Source: JBJMLO01 sp045805265 (GTDB lineage Bacteria; Actinomycetota; UBA4738; JACQTL01). From it: a DNA stretch of 64,000 nt. Made by a program: the position numbers and the translations under genes. Every line of letters begins with the position of its first letter. Position 1 is the first letter of the stretch. The notes beneath the pieces were generated by a model. That model saw only the letters and a list, made by a program, of their open reading frames with translations, did not search any database and was not told where the DNA came from. The stretch lies in contig JBJMLO010000011.1 of assembly GCA_045805265.1 (NCBI GenBank), forward strand, positions 62,001-126,000. The letters run 5' to 3'. Of the stretch, positions 14,722 to 24,139 are shown in pieces.

Positions 14722-14820
14722 GTTCCGTAGTACGCGACGAGCGCCGCCCGAGGCCTGCTCACGGGGAGCGCCGCGGGGGGCGTAACGGGCCGACGGCTCC
14801 GCGCCCCGAAGCAGACTGGT

Positions 14821-17442
14821 TCAGGTGGTCACGATCAGCGTGTGGTGGCCCGGCACCGTCCCGGCTGTCACCTCGGTGCCGCGGTTGGTCTCGCGGAGCT
14901 CGTACTTCACCGGCAGCCCGTCGAGCACGACCGCTACCGGATGCGTGCCACGCGGGAGGGTGTGGCCGATCTCCACGTCCTGCGCGCCCACCCCGGCGGT
15001 GGTGATCTCCGTTTCGTAGGTGTTGCCGACGTGCGACGCGAGCACGAAGGCCGACCCGTCCCCCAAGCGGATGTCCGTACCCTGCACCGACTCCTGACCC
15101 TGCGGCACCTGGGGGACGAACTCGACGCGCCCGCGACCGAGGTCGGGACGCACGCCCAGCCACTGGTGCACCACCGGCCACGCGGTGCCGTAGTTCCCCC
15201 AGGCCTGCATGAACATCGAGCGGCAGGTCCAGCAGCGGTCGATGTTCGGGCCGAAGTCGGGCGACGGGAAGATCTCGGGCATGGCTCCCGGCTGCTCATC
15301 GGGCGTGCCGCCCGTGGCGGGCTCGGCGAACATCGTCTCTGCCAGCGCGTGCGTGTAGCGCTGCTGCTGACCGGGGCCGAGGCGACCGTAGTTGCCCTCT
15401 CCGACCGACTGGATCGAGGTCGTGAGGCCGAAGATCGTCTCCTCTCCCTGGCCCAGGGGACCGCCGCCGCAGCCGGTGTGGAACAGGCCCGGGTTGAGCG
15501 GATGCTCGCCGCTGTAGCAACTGTCCTCCCGCCCGGCGAGCGCGGTGTTCCCATGGTCGGACGGCGCGAGCCCGGGGATGGGCCCGCGGTTGTCGGCCAG
15601 CTCCGCCTCCATCGGCGTCTGCCCGATCCAGTGCTTCTGGAAGACCTGCTGGTCGCCCGGGTCGTCCAGCGAGTCGGCGTACTGCTGCGCGGCTTCGTAC
15701 CACCAAGTCGAGTCGAACCGCTCACGGAGCTTGCCGGAGAGGTTCTTCGCCCACGCGAATGTGCGTCCGTCGCCCTTGGACCGCGCCATGTCGGCCAGGT
15801 CGGAGAGTCCGCGGATGAGGTAGACGGTGTTGTCCAGCTTCTCCTCGCCCAGCCCCGACCGCTCCACGTTGCCGAGGCCCTCGGGCCAGCCGTCATGATC
15901 GGCGTCGAGCTGGGAGACGACGTACTGCAGGTTGCGCTTGGCGAACGGGTACATCTCGTCGCGGAACGCGTTGTCGCCGGTCCAGCGCCAGACCAGCGCG
16001 ACGGCGCTCGGGAACTTCACGGTCTCGTCGGTGTTGAAGTCGTACGAGACCGAGCCGTCCGGATTCGTGTGGCGCGAGTCGTGCCCGAACCAGATCGAGC
16101 CGTCGGCGACGCTCTCGTGGACGACCACGCCGGAGCCGGGGTTGAGGATCTCTGAGATGTCACGCAGCGCCCGCAGGTGGTCCTCGATCGGGCCGAACTG
16201 CCCGAGCGCCACGCTCGCGAACGCCGTGTACTCGGCGTCCGTGCCGAAGATCCACGGGTAGTCGGGGAAGCCGGCGCCGATCCAGCGGGCGTTCGGGACG
16301 GTCCCGAGGGGCGGCGGGAACTGCTTGCCCTGGTCGGTCCAGCGGATCTGCAGATTCTGGGCGGTCTGCGTGAGGTCGGCGAGGTTCTGCTTGCCCCACT
16401 CGACCGCGTCTTGGACGAGCGGGTCGTCGGGCAGCAAGAGCTGCGTGTGCTCGGCAAGGGCCTGCCGCGAGGCGATCTTGGCGGCGAGCTCGCCTGCCGG
16501 GTCCTGGAGCGCGGCGGCGAGCTCCTGCTGCGCGGGCGCCAGGCCCTGGTCGGAGCCGGCCACGGCCAGCCAGACGGTCTTCGAGCCGCCCTCTGGAAGC
16601 GAGAGCGTGTAGGTCAGCTCGCCGCCCGTGCCGCGGCCGAACGGGCCGTCGTCGCACTGCGACGGCTTGGGGTCGGCCGGAGCCCCGGGCTCGGTGCCCG
16701 TGCAGCGGTGGCCGGGCTGCGGACCCCAGAACTGGTCGTCGGTCGCGCCCGAGTCCGGCGTCATCGAGGTGCCCACGAGCGCCGCATAGTGATGCACCGG
16801 CGCCCCGGGCAGCGCGCCGTCGTCCGTGAACACGAGGTCCTGGCCGTCGAAGCTGCCCGCGTCGGGGATGTTGTCGCTCGCGTTTGGTGTGACGCCCCCG
16901 AACCCCCAGGGGTACTGCCCCATTAGCTCCGAGTGGGCGTCGATGGACAGCGTTACGGTGCGCGCCGCCCCGGGGTTGGTGATCTCGAGACGAAACAGCG
17001 CGGATCGCCGCCCGTCGGGGACAAAGTCGGTCCGCTCGACCTGAAGTCCGGCCGTGTCCGGCAGATCGTATCGGGTGTAGCCCCAGCCGCTCGAGAACTC
17101 GGTCGCCTGATCGACCCACTGGCCGTCGAGGCCGAACCACACGCCGTCGACGAGCTTGAGCGGCGGCGTCCAGACGCCGCCCATCTCCCCCGTGATATGC
17201 CAGCCGTTGGCGTAGAACCGTCCGTCCTCGAAGCCGATCGAGTAGGCCCGCGTCCCGGCGGCCACCTCGCGACGATCCTGGAGCCGGGTCGTCGTCGACA
17301 GCTCGGGCGTGGCCGCCTCGCTGGGATCCTGGAGCCGGCTCCTCGCGGACGGCTCCGGCGTGGCCGCCTGGGCTGCCCCCACCGTCATGAAGACCGCGAG
17401 GACCCCAAGGCAGAAAGCACGCGATACGCGCAAGGAATCCAC
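14821..17442 (-). CDS. secreted six-hairpin glycosidase-like protein
   Basis: An 873-residue exported protein. After a signal peptide (FCLGVLAVFMTVGAAQA) come a tandem 17-residue repeat, an N-terminal beta-sandwich (about 50-320) and an (alpha/alpha)6 barrel with segments such as WIGAGFPDYPWIFGTDAEYTAF, DADHDGWPEG and EKLDNTVYLIRGL, seen in glycogen-debranching and GH15/GH63-like enzymes. The acid residues in PDYPWIFGTD and the DGWPEG loop are the best candidates for catalysis. The exact GH family and substrate cannot be fixed by eye. The start is uncertain: the GTG follows GGAGGG very closely and a TTG three codons later has better spacing. Confidence 0.75.
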   Translation of the reverse strand: MDSLRVSRAFCLGVLAVFMTVGAAQAATPEPSARSRLQDPSEAATPELSTTTRLQDRREVAAGTRAYSIGFEDGRFYANGWHITGEMGGVWTPPLKLVDGVWFGLDGQWVDQATEFSSGWGYTRYDLPDTAGLQVERTDFVPDGRRSALFRLEITNPGAARTVTLSIDAHSELMGQYPWGFGGVTPNASDNIPDAGSFDGQDLVFTDDGALPGAPVHHYAALVGTSMTPDSGATDDQFWGPQPGHRCTGTEPGAPADPKPSQCDDGPFGRGTGGELTYTLSLPEGGSKTVWLAVAGSDQGLAPAQQELAAALQDPAGELAAKIASRQALAEHTQLLLPDDPLVQDAVEWGKQNLADLTQTAQNLQIRWTDQGKQFPPPLGTVPNARWIGAGFPDYPWIFGTDAEYTAFASVALGQFGPIEDHLRALRDISEILNPGSGVVVHESVADGSIWFGHDSRHTNPDGSVSYDFNTDETVKFPSAVALVWRWTGDNAFRDEMYPFAKRNLQYVVSQLDADHDGWPEGLGNVERSGLGEEKLDNTVYLIRGLSDLADMARSKGDGRTFAWAKNLSGKLRERFDSTWWYEAAQQYADSLDDPGDQQVFQKHWIGQTPMEAELADNRGPIPGLAPSDHGNTALAGREDSCYSGEHPLNPGLFHTGCGGGPLGQGEETIFGLTTSIQSVGEGNYGRLGPGQQQRYTHALAETMFAEPATGGTPDEQPGAMPEIFPSPDFGPNIDRCWTCRSMFMQAWGNYGTAWPVVHQWLGVRPDLGRGRVEFVPQVPQGQESVQGTDIRLGDGSAFVLASHVGNTYETEITTAGVGAQDVEIGHTLPRGTHPVAVVLDGLPVKYELRETNRGTEVTAGTVPGHHTLIVTT
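17274..17375 (-). repeat. tandem 51-bp repeat at glycosidase N-terminus
   Basis: Two adjacent 51-bp units, each beginning GATCCTGGAGCCGG on the plus strand. They encode ATPEPSARSRLQDPSEA and ATPELSTTTRLQDRREV just after the signal peptide, a recent-looking in-frame duplication in a linker. Confidence 0.75.
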
Positions 17443-17624
17443 CCTCCCTCCGGTGTATCACTCTCTTCGCCGAGGGGCGCTTCAGCCCTGCGCCGCCACC
17501 ATATACCGCCACGTCAAAGCGTGAATCCCGCCAGCTCATGCCCGGTGCGCTACGTCTCGCGGCACCCCTCTGACGTGCACCGATGCACCGCGACGGAGCC
17601 GGACTCCGGTCGAACATCCCGGTC

Positions 17625-17662
17625 GTAACCCAGAGTTAACTCCGCCGAAACCACGGGGACAC
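17625..17662 (+). promoter_or_regulatory. GlnR operator upstream of glnA
   Basis: Four 5-mers with exact 6-base spacers: GTAAC-n6-TTAAC-n6-GAAAC-n6-GACAC. This is the spacing and near-consensus of the actinobacterial GlnR box (gTnAC-n6-GaAAC, twice). It ends 11 bases before the TAGCCT -10 box, covering the -35 region, and a glnR gene lies in the same window. Confidence 0.82.
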
Positions 17663-17673
17663 CGCTCCGGCGG

Positions 17674-17679
17674 TAGCCT
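17674..17679 (+). promoter_or_regulatory. -10 box of glnA
   Basis: TAGCCT just downstream of the GlnR operator; the inferred transcript has a leader of about 32 nt holding the ribosome-binding site AAGGGGG before the ATG. Confidence 0.5.
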
Positions 17680-17717
17680 CGCTCGCGTCCATCACCTGCA
17701 CGAAGGGGGAACTCGGC

Positions 17718-19139
17718 ATGACCACGCCCAAGGACGTGTTGGCCCTGGCAAAGGAGGGCGGAGCGCAGATCGTCGACCTCCGCTTCTGCGATCTGCCGGG
17801 CCTCATGCAGCACTTCTCGGTACCGATCGGCGAGCTCGACGAGAGCTCGTTCGAGGACGGCTTCGGGTTCGACGGCTCCTCGATCCGGGGGTTCCAGGAG
17901 ATTCAGGAATCCGACATGCTCCTCGTGCCCGACACCGAGGGCGCGTACATCGACCCGTTCCTCAAGCACCCCACGCTCGTCCTCAACTGCTTCGTGAAAG
18001 ACCCGGTGACGACTGAGTGGTATTCGCGCGACCCGCGCTACGTGGCGAAGAAGGCCGAGGCCTATCTCAAGCAGACAGGGATCGCCGAGACGTCGTTCTG
18101 GGGACCGGAGTGTGAGTTCTACATCTTCGACTCCATCCGGTTCGACCAGAACCAGCACGAGGGCTACTACCACATCGACGCCGTCGAGGGGCAGTGGAAC
18201 TCCGGCGCTGAGGAGGGCGGCCACAACCTCGGGTACAAGCCCCGGTACAAGGAGGGCTACTTCCCCCTGCCCCCCATGGACCACTACCAGGACCTGCGCA
18301 GCGAGATGGCCCTGAACCTGCAGAAGGTCGGCATCACGGTCGAGGTGCAGCACCACGAGGTCGGCACCGCGGGCCAGGCTGAGATCGACATCCGGTACGA
18401 CACGCTGCTGAAGAGCGCCGACAACGTCATGAAGTTCAAGTACGTCATCAAGCAGACCGCGCGGCAGAACGGCAAGACGGCGACGTTCATGCCGAAGCCG
18501 ATCTTCCAGGACAACGGCTCCGGGATGCACACCCACCAGAGCCTGTGGAACGGCGACGAGAACCTGTTCTGGGACGAGGTCGGGTACGCGCAGTTCTCCG
18601 ACACCGGCCGGTACTACATCGGCGGGCTGCTGGCCCACGCGCCGGCGTTGCTGGCGTTCTGCGCGCCGACTACCAATTCCTACCGGCGGCTGGTGCCGGG
18701 CTACGAGGCCCCGATCAACCTCGTGTACTCGCAGCGGAACCGCAGCGCGTGCATCCGGATCCCGGTGTTCTTCAAGACGCCGAAGGCCAAGCGGCTGGAG
18801 TTCCGCTCGCCGGACCCCACGGCCAACCCGTACCTCGCGTTCAGCGCGATGCTGCTGGCCGGCCTGGACGGCGTGAAGAACAAGATCGAACCACCGGACC
18901 CGATCGACAAGGACCTGTACGACCTTCCCCCCGAGGAGTCCTCGCAGGTGCAGCAGGTGCCCGGTTCGCTGGAAGAGGTGCTGAACGCGCTCGAGGCCGA
19001 CCACCAGTTCCTGTTGGAGGGCGGCGTATTCACCCAGGACGTCATCGACACCTGGATCGAGTACAAGCGCGAGCACGAGCTGGACGCGGTGCGCCTTCGG
19101 CCGCACCCGTACGAGTTCGCCCTCTATTACGACCTGTAG
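17718..19139 (+). CDS. glnA: glutamine synthetase, type I-beta
   Basis: Makes glutamine from glutamate, ammonia and ATP; a cytoplasmic dodecamer and the main route of ammonia assimilation. All family signatures are visible in its 473 residues: FDGSSIRGFQ near 51-60, the metal-binding GPECEFYIF and GTAGQAEIDIRYD, KTATFMPKP and NGSGMHTHQSL (ATP and glutamate binding), and NRSACIRIP. Tyr401 in KDLYDLPPEE is the expected adenylylation site, and the 21-residue insertion of GSI-beta enzymes is present. GlnE, which would modify Tyr401, is encoded 2.3 kb away. A GlnR operator lies upstream and a strong hairpin downstream. Confidence 0.97.
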   Translation: MTTPKDVLALAKEGGAQIVDLRFCDLPGLMQHFSVPIGELDESSFEDGFGFDGSSIRGFQEIQESDMLLVPDTEGAYIDPFLKHPTLVLNCFVKDPVTTEWYSRDPRYVAKKAEAYLKQTGIAETSFWGPECEFYIFDSIRFDQNQHEGYYHIDAVEGQWNSGAEEGGHNLGYKPRYKEGYFPLPPMDHYQDLRSEMALNLQKVGITVEVQHHEVGTAGQAEIDIRYDTLLKSADNVMKFKYVIKQTARQNGKTATFMPKPIFQDNGSGMHTHQSLWNGDENLFWDEVGYAQFSDTGRYYIGGLLAHAPALLAFCAPTTNSYRRLVPGYEAPINLVYSQRNRSACIRIPVFFKTPKAKRLEFRSPDPTANPYLAFSAMLLAGLDGVKNKIEPPDPIDKDLYDLPPEESSQVQQVPGSLEEVLNALEADHQFLLEGGVFTQDVIDTWIEYKREHELDAVRLRPHPYEFALYYDL

Positions 19140-19159
19140 CAAACCGGTACGAATCCGAC

Positions 19160-19190
19160 AGAGAGGCCGGGTCTCCCGCCCGGCCTCTCT
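19160..19190 (+). terminator. 12-bp hairpin after glnA
   Basis: A perfect 12-bp inverted repeat (AGAGAGGCCGGG and its complement, 7-base loop) 21 bases after the glnA stop. No U-run follows, as is common for terminators in very GC-rich actinobacteria. Confidence 0.65.
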
Positions 19191-19242
19191 GCGTCCGAGG
19201 CCTTCGGAATTGGATGCGCCGGGACATATCCTTCTGCCGCCG

Positions 19243-20286
19243 ATGCACTTCGAGACCACGATCGAGACCCCGGAAGGCAAGTGGGCCCGGACCGAAGACG
19301 GTACGTGGGTCCGGTGGGAGGAGGCCGCCCAGCGATGGGAGGAGCAGCCTTCGGGTCCGTGGATCACGCCGAATCCGGAGGCCCTGGTCGATCCACCGAC
19401 GGCCCGTGGCGCCGCTGCGCCGAAGGACGGCGGATCGCTGGTCTCCGCGTGGTCGAGTGCGGGCGACGCCGGGCCGCTCGTGGACGGACCCGGCGGGCCC
19501 CCGACCCCCCGGAGCCCGCTGGACGACTGGTGGATGCGGAAGTTCCCGCCTCATAGCCTGGCCCGCTTCCTTTTCTTCCTGGTGGCCATCGTCCCGATCA
19601 CCGCGCTGGATGCGTTGAAGGATCACCTGGCGGGGAGGCGCACGCCGTTCATCGTGTACATCGTCTCGGCCGTCGGCGCGACCGCGATCGTCGGGGTCAT
19701 CTTCCTCGGCGCGCAGGTGAGCCGGCGCACCGGCGGAGCTGCGCGGACTGCGACGAGTGATTCCGCGGACGCCGCGGAGCAGGCGTCCGGGCCGGCGATC
19801 CCCGTTCTCGCTCCGACCGACCTCACGCGGAGCGTCTTCGATCCCGGACCCGGGTGGGGTCGTGATCTGCTGGAGTGCCTGTCCATCATGATCGCCGCCG
19901 CGATCATGTTCGCGGCGATCGCGATCGGCCGGGCCGCCTTCCAGGGCTGGGGCTTGGTCGTCATTGTCGTCTCGGCCTTGCTCGCCGCGATCGTGATCTC
20001 GGTCCGGCGCTCGGTGCTGTCCGTGGTCATCGTCGCCGCGGTGGGAGGGTTCGCGGGCGCGGGGCTGCTCGAGATCTTCAGCGCGTTCTGGGGCGCCGGC
20101 GGGCACTTCATCGAGTCGTGGCTGTTCTGCACGGCCATCGCGTTCGTGTTCCTCCTCCCGATCTGGCTCGCGCTCCGTCGCCCGGACCCGGTCTGGGGCA
20201 CCGGCTCGGCCCCCGGCTGGGCCTACGCCACGGCGGCGGCGGTCATGACCCTCGTCACGGCCCTGCTGGTACGCGCCACGGCCTGA
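19243..20286 (+). CDS. hypothetical multi-pass membrane protein
   Basis: A 347-residue protein of unknown function. The first 50 residues form a small soluble domain rich in Trp and Glu (WARTEDGTWVRWEEAAQRWE), reminiscent of the short Trp-rich DUF2510-type domains of actinobacterial membrane proteins, then a Pro/Ser/Gly-rich linker, then about eight hydrophobic segments from residue 105 to the end. The ATG at 19243 is preferred over an upstream TTG (19210) because a TATCCT box lies between them. It follows glnA and its terminator and is convergent with the RidA gene. Confidence 0.6.
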   Translation: MHFETTIETPEGKWARTEDGTWVRWEEAAQRWEEQPSGPWITPNPEALVDPPTARGAAAPKDGGSLVSAWSSAGDAGPLVDGPGGPPTPRSPLDDWWMRKFPPHSLARFLFFLVAIVPITALDALKDHLAGRRTPFIVYIVSAVGATAIVGVIFLGAQVSRRTGGAARTATSDSADAAEQASGPAIPVLAPTDLTRSVFDPGPGWGRDLLECLSIMIAAAIMFAAIAIGRAAFQGWGLVVIVVSALLAAIVISVRRSVLSVVIVAAVGGFAGAGLLEIFSAFWGAGGHFIESWLFCTAIAFVFLLPIWLALRRPDPVWGTGSAPGWAYATAAAVMTLVTALLVRATA

Positions 20287-20327
20287 CCTTCCACTTGTAG
20301 ACGCGTCAGGAGGATGGGGACGAGGGC

Positions 20328-20729
20328 TTACGCCTGCGGCAACAGCGCGTCGGCTTCGATCTCCACGAGCCACCTCGGGTCGAGGAATCCCGTCACGACG
20401 ACCATCGTGCTGGCCGGGCGGATGTCGGTGAACACCTCGCCGTGCGCCCTCGCGATGTCCTCCCAGTCCTCCAGCCGAGTGAAGAAGATGCGCGTGCGGA
20501 CGACGTGCTCGGGGCCACCGCCCGCCTCGGCCAGCGCCGCCAGGATGATCTCGAGGCACCGCCGGGTCTGCCCGTACGCGTCGGGAGGCGGATCACCGCC
20601 CGGCACGATCGGCGCCGTGCCCGACACCGCCACGTGACGGCCGTCGACCACGGCTCGAGAGATCCCGATCGAGAGCTCGTAGGGCGATCCCGACGAGATC
20701 CGGTGCCGATCCCCGCCGTCCGCCGCCAT
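20328..20729 (-). CDS. RidA/YjgF-family protein
   Basis: A 133-residue protein of the RidA superfamily (ISRAVVDGRHVAVSGTAP, YGQTRRCLEIILAALAEAGG, VVRTRIFFTRLEDWEDIARAHGEVF, ARPASTMVVVTGFLDPRWLVEIEADA by alignment of motifs). RidA enzymes hydrolyse reactive enamine/imine intermediates made by PLP enzymes. The conserved arginine of RidA (usually in the RTRIF or RPAST region) is present, which favours activity, although the protein may belong to a distant subgroup. The ATG overlaps the stop of the DUF2461 gene (ATGA), so the two form an operon. Confidence 0.85.
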   Translation of the reverse strand: MAADGGDRHRISSGSPYELSIGISRAVVDGRHVAVSGTAPIVPGGDPPPDAYGQTRRCLEIILAALAEAGGGPEHVVRTRIFFTRLEDWEDIARAHGEVFTDIRPASTMVVVTGFLDPRWLVEIEADALLPQA

Positions 20730-21373
20730 CAGCGGCGTCCCTCGGGGAGCGTCGAGGGCCCCACATTGGTCCCCAGCCATCCGTCGAGCGGCTTCGAGGC
20801 CTCGAGGAACCGGACCACCCGGTCCATGGCTCGTCTGGTCCCGAGCCAGGGGCCGGTCCCCCACTCCTTCCACGTGATGAGGCCCTTGCGCCGCAGGAGA
20901 TCGATCCGGGGATGGTCCTTCGGGTAGCCCTTCGGAGCCGTCTTCAGCGTCTCGCTCGCCGTCACCTCGAGCCCGGCGCGGTGGGCCTGCGCGACGAGGG
21001 CCTCGACCTCGCGACCCGCCCGGTTGTCGTCCACCGCCTTCCGGTATCGCTCGAGCTGGTCCGGTGCCATCACGTACATGCCGCACCCCGCGGAGAGCCC
21101 GTCGGCGTTGAGCTGCAGGTAGCCGTCCCCGATCATGGCCGCGATGTTCGTCTTGTACGGCGACTTGTCGGTGCTGAACCGGACGTCGCGATACGGACGG
21201 AAGATCTTGCCCGCCCCCCATTCCGGCTCGAGCTCCGCGAGCAGCTCTTCCATCGGGGCGCGCACGGCCGACTCGTACACCGTCTTGTTCCGCTGCCAGT
21301 AGGCCTTCGAGTTGTCGGCCTCCAGCCCGTCGAAGAACTCGAGCGCCGCGTCGGGCCATCCCTTGAACGCCAT
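20729..21373 (-). CDS. DUF2461 family protein
   Basis: A 214-residue protein with the hallmarks of DUF2461 (TIGR02453): FKGWPDAALEFFDGLEADNSKAYW at the start, then FRPYRDVRFSTDKSPYKTN and a GYPKDHPRIDLLRRKGL segment. The family is common in bacteria and fungi but has no known function. ATG 21373 is chosen because GGGAGG lies 5 nt upstream; a GTG two codons earlier falls inside that ribosome-binding site. First gene of a pair with the RidA-like gene. Confidence 0.85.
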   Translation of the reverse strand: MAFKGWPDAALEFFDGLEADNSKAYWQRNKTVYESAVRAPMEELLAELEPEWGAGKIFRPYRDVRFSTDKSPYKTNIAAMIGDGYLQLNADGLSAGCGMYVMAPDQLERYRKAVDDNRAGREVEALVAQAHRAGLEVTASETLKTAPKGYPKDHPRIDLLRRKGLITWKEWGTGPWLGTRRAMDRVVRFLEASKPLDGWLGTNVGPSTLPEGRR

Positions 21374-21417
21374 CGACACCTCCCACCGTCCGCGTGGAGC
21401 GGAAGCCTACCGAGCGG

Positions 21418-24075
21418 CTAGGACACGGCGTCGGCGAACACGCGCTCCATCGCCGAGCGGGCCCGCCGGGTGATCCGGCGGTAGTCGTCGAGGAACGCCT
21501 GCCGCGCGTATTCCTCGTATCCCAGGCGTCGGGCCAGCGCGAACTGCTCCGCCGGCGAGGCCGGCAGCACCTCGGCGCTCACCCTGCGGTCGACCTCCAA
21601 TGCGTCTTTCACGTCCGACAGGAACACGAACGCCTCGCCCAGGGCGTGGGCCACGCTGTCCTCCAGCAGCCGGGCCTCCGCCAGCGTCTCGACGGCGTCC
21701 AGTGTCCCCCGCCGCCGGACCTCCTCGTGGCGCCCGCCGTGGCGCATCAGCGTCAGCTCGACGGCGAACTGGACGTCGGCCAGCGACCCGAACCCGAGCT
21801 TGAACGCGAACCTGCCGGCCTCCGGCGGCTTCACACGTTCCCGCTCGATCCGCCGCCGCATCCTGTGCATCGCCCCGACCCACCCGGGCGGCAGCTCCTC
21901 CGGGTACGCGAAGTCGCTCGCGAGGGACTCGAATCGCCGGCCGAGCGCAGAGTCGCCCGCGACGAACCGCGCCCTGGTCAGCGACTGGAACTCCCACGGC
22001 TCGGCCCACCGCTGCCAGTACTCGAGAAAGGCCGTCATGCTCCGGGCCAGCGGACCGCTGCGCCCCTCGGGACGGAGGTCGGCGTCGGGCTCGAAGCCCT
22101 GGTCCCGGACGCCGGCCAGCACCCGCTCGGAGGCCCGGACGGCTTCCGCGAAGTCCCCGCTCCCCTCTCCCTCGTACGCGAACACCAGGTCCAGGTCCGA
22201 GGCGAAGTTCAGCTCGCCGGCTCCGAGTTTCCCCAGCCCGATCACGGCGAGCGGAACCCTCGGGCGGGCCGCCTCCATGGCCCGCCGAACCACTGTGTCC
22301 GCCACGCCGGCCAGCGCCCGGCCCGTGGCCCGGACATCGGCCTCGCGCCCCGCGTAGGCGGCGACGGCGGCCACGAGGGCGGCCCGCGGATCGGTCCGCG
22401 CGGCCTCCTCCCCCGACCGCCCGAGCGCGAACACCATCGATGGCGCCGAGACCACGAGGTCGGTGGCGAACGTGCTGGCCGCCGCCACGTGCGCGAGCCG
22501 GCGGGCGGCCTCCGGGTCGGCCGCCAGGGCGTCCGCGGCAACCGGACGGTCGCGCAGCGCGCTCGCCATCCGCTCCAGCCTCGTCAGCGCCGCGTCGGGG
22601 TTCGACGACAGCGCGAGGGCCGGCGTCATCACGGGGAACACGTTCGCCAGGACCTTCCCGATCCGCGACGACGGCTCGACCAGCCGCTGGAACACGTCGT
22701 AGGCGGCCGCGGGGGCCGTGAACCCCAACCCCGCCAGGAGCTCCTCGGTGGCCTGCCGGCGGACGCCGGGGCGGAGCTCGGTGCTCGAGGGCCCCGCGAA
22801 CCCCTCCAGCAACGGGCGGTAGAACATCCGCTCGTGGAGCCCGCGGACCTGCGTGGTCTCGCGGTCGTACACCCGCCGGAGCATCGAGGGGCTGGCCATC
22901 CCCAGGGCCCGGGCCAGCCGGTTGAGGGCGTCGGGGTCCTCTGGGAGCTCGTGGGTCTGGAGGTCGCGGACGATCTGCAGCCGGTGCTCCAACCGTCGCA
23001 GGAACCGGTAGGCCTCGGCCAGGTCCCGGGCGTCGGGTTCCGCGACGTAGCCGTCCTCGGCCAGCGCGGCCAGCGCGCGCAGCGTGTTCGGCTCGCGGAG
23101 GCGGGCGTCGCGCCGGCCGTGCACCAACTGGAGCAGCTGCACGGCGAACTCCACGTCGCGGATCCCGCCTCGACCCCGCTTGACCTCCGTCGCCTCCTTC
23201 CCGCGGGCCCGTACGTATTCCTCGAGCCTGACCTTCGTCCGGCGGACCTCCTCGATGGCGGCCGGCGGCAGCTCGTCCGGATACACGACCGGCGCCATGC
23301 GCTCCACGAACTCCCGGCCGATGTCCGGGTCCCCGGCGACAGGCCGGGCCTTGATCTGGGCCTGGCGCTCCCACACCGCGGCGTGGCGGGCGTAGTGCTC
23401 CAGGGTCGCCTCCAGCGACCGCGCCAGGGCGCCCGACCGCCCGCCGGGACGGAGGTCCGCATCCACGCGCAGCGCGAGGCCTTCGCGTGTGGGTTCCGAC
23501 AGCAACCGGACCAGCGCGGCGGCTTCGCGTTCCGCTTCCTGCTGCTCGTCCGGGCCGCTGCCCCCGTGGAGGAACAGCACGTCCACGTCCGAGGCGTAGT
23601 TCAGCTCGGCGCCTCCGAGCTTCCCGAGCCCGATCACCGCCAGCCCCGTCCCGGCCGTCGCCTCCGCGAGGCAGGCCTCGGCCACGTCGGAGATCTCGGC
23701 GACGACCTCCTCGAGCGGCGCGCCCGAGAGGTCGCGGGCCGCGACACGGAGCATGGCCCGTCGCCGGAACCGCCGCAGCGCGGCGCCCCGCTCGCCCAGC
23801 CGCCGGACGTCCGAGGCCAGCTCGGCCTCGAGCTCGACCCGCGACCTCCGATGGAGGTCGGCCAGTGCCGCCGTCTCCTCCGGGTGGGCCACGAGCAGGT
23901 CGGCGGCCGCCGTGGAGAACCCCAGGAGCCGGACGGCCGCGGGGAGGACCTCCGGCCGCTCCAGCACCTCGCGGGCGGCCGGATGCTCGCCGACCCGGGA
24001 CAGCTGCAGACGGGCCAGATGCGGATCGGGCGCGTCCGCCAGCGCCCGACCCAGGGTCTCGGGCGAGAGGACCAT
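21418..24075 (-). CDS. glnE: bifunctional glutamine synthetase adenylyltransferase/deadenylase
   Basis: Switches glutamine synthetase off and on by adding AMP to, or removing it from, its regulatory tyrosine. The 885-residue protein has two nucleotidyltransferase domains: the first at about 148-170 with GLGKLGGAELNYASDVDVLF, the second in the C-terminal half with GLGKLGAGELNFASDLDLVF. Both keep the G-S/G-K..D-x-D type metal ligands. By family knowledge the N-terminal domain removes AMP and the C-terminal one adds it. No PII gene is nearby. It lies between glnA and the second synthetase gene, divergent from the latter, so the GlnR operator there may serve both. Confidence 0.95.
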   Translation of the reverse strand: MVLSPETLGRALADAPDPHLARLQLSRVGEHPAAREVLERPEVLPAAVRLLGFSTAAADLLVAHPEETAALADLHRRSRVELEAELASDVRRLGERGAALRRFRRRAMLRVAARDLSGAPLEEVVAEISDVAEACLAEATAGTGLAVIGLGKLGGAELNYASDVDVLFLHGGSGPDEQQEAEREAAALVRLLSEPTREGLALRVDADLRPGGRSGALARSLEATLEHYARHAAVWERQAQIKARPVAGDPDIGREFVERMAPVVYPDELPPAAIEEVRRTKVRLEEYVRARGKEATEVKRGRGGIRDVEFAVQLLQLVHGRRDARLREPNTLRALAALAEDGYVAEPDARDLAEAYRFLRRLEHRLQIVRDLQTHELPEDPDALNRLARALGMASPSMLRRVYDRETTQVRGLHERMFYRPLLEGFAGPSSTELRPGVRRQATEELLAGLGFTAPAAAYDVFQRLVEPSSRIGKVLANVFPVMTPALALSSNPDAALTRLERMASALRDRPVAADALAADPEAARRLAHVAAASTFATDLVVSAPSMVFALGRSGEEAARTDPRAALVAAVAAYAGREADVRATGRALAGVADTVVRRAMEAARPRVPLAVIGLGKLGAGELNFASDLDLVFAYEGEGSGDFAEAVRASERVLAGVRDQGFEPDADLRPEGRSGPLARSMTAFLEYWQRWAEPWEFQSLTRARFVAGDSALGRRFESLASDFAYPEELPPGWVGAMHRMRRRIERERVKPPEAGRFAFKLGFGSLADVQFAVELTLMRHGGRHEEVRRRGTLDAVETLAEARLLEDSVAHALGEAFVFLSDVKDALEVDRRVSAEVLPASPAEQFALARRLGYEEYARQAFLDDYRRITRRARSAMERVFADAVS

Positions 24076-24077
24076 GG

Positions 24078-24095
24078 CTAGCAGTCAGGCCTCAT
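24078..24095 (-). CDS. possible five-codon leader ORF ahead of glnE
   Basis: ATG AGG CCT GAC TGC then a stop, ending 2 nt before the glnE ATG. A TACCAT box lies 10 nt upstream, so ribosomes loading at the 5' end could meet this frame first and reinitiate at glnE. It may be chance; no other support. Confidence 0.22.
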   Translation of the reverse strand: MRPDC

Positions 24096-24139
24096 GGATG
24101 GCGGCATGGTATCCCCGCATCCCACCCGGAAGGAACGAA

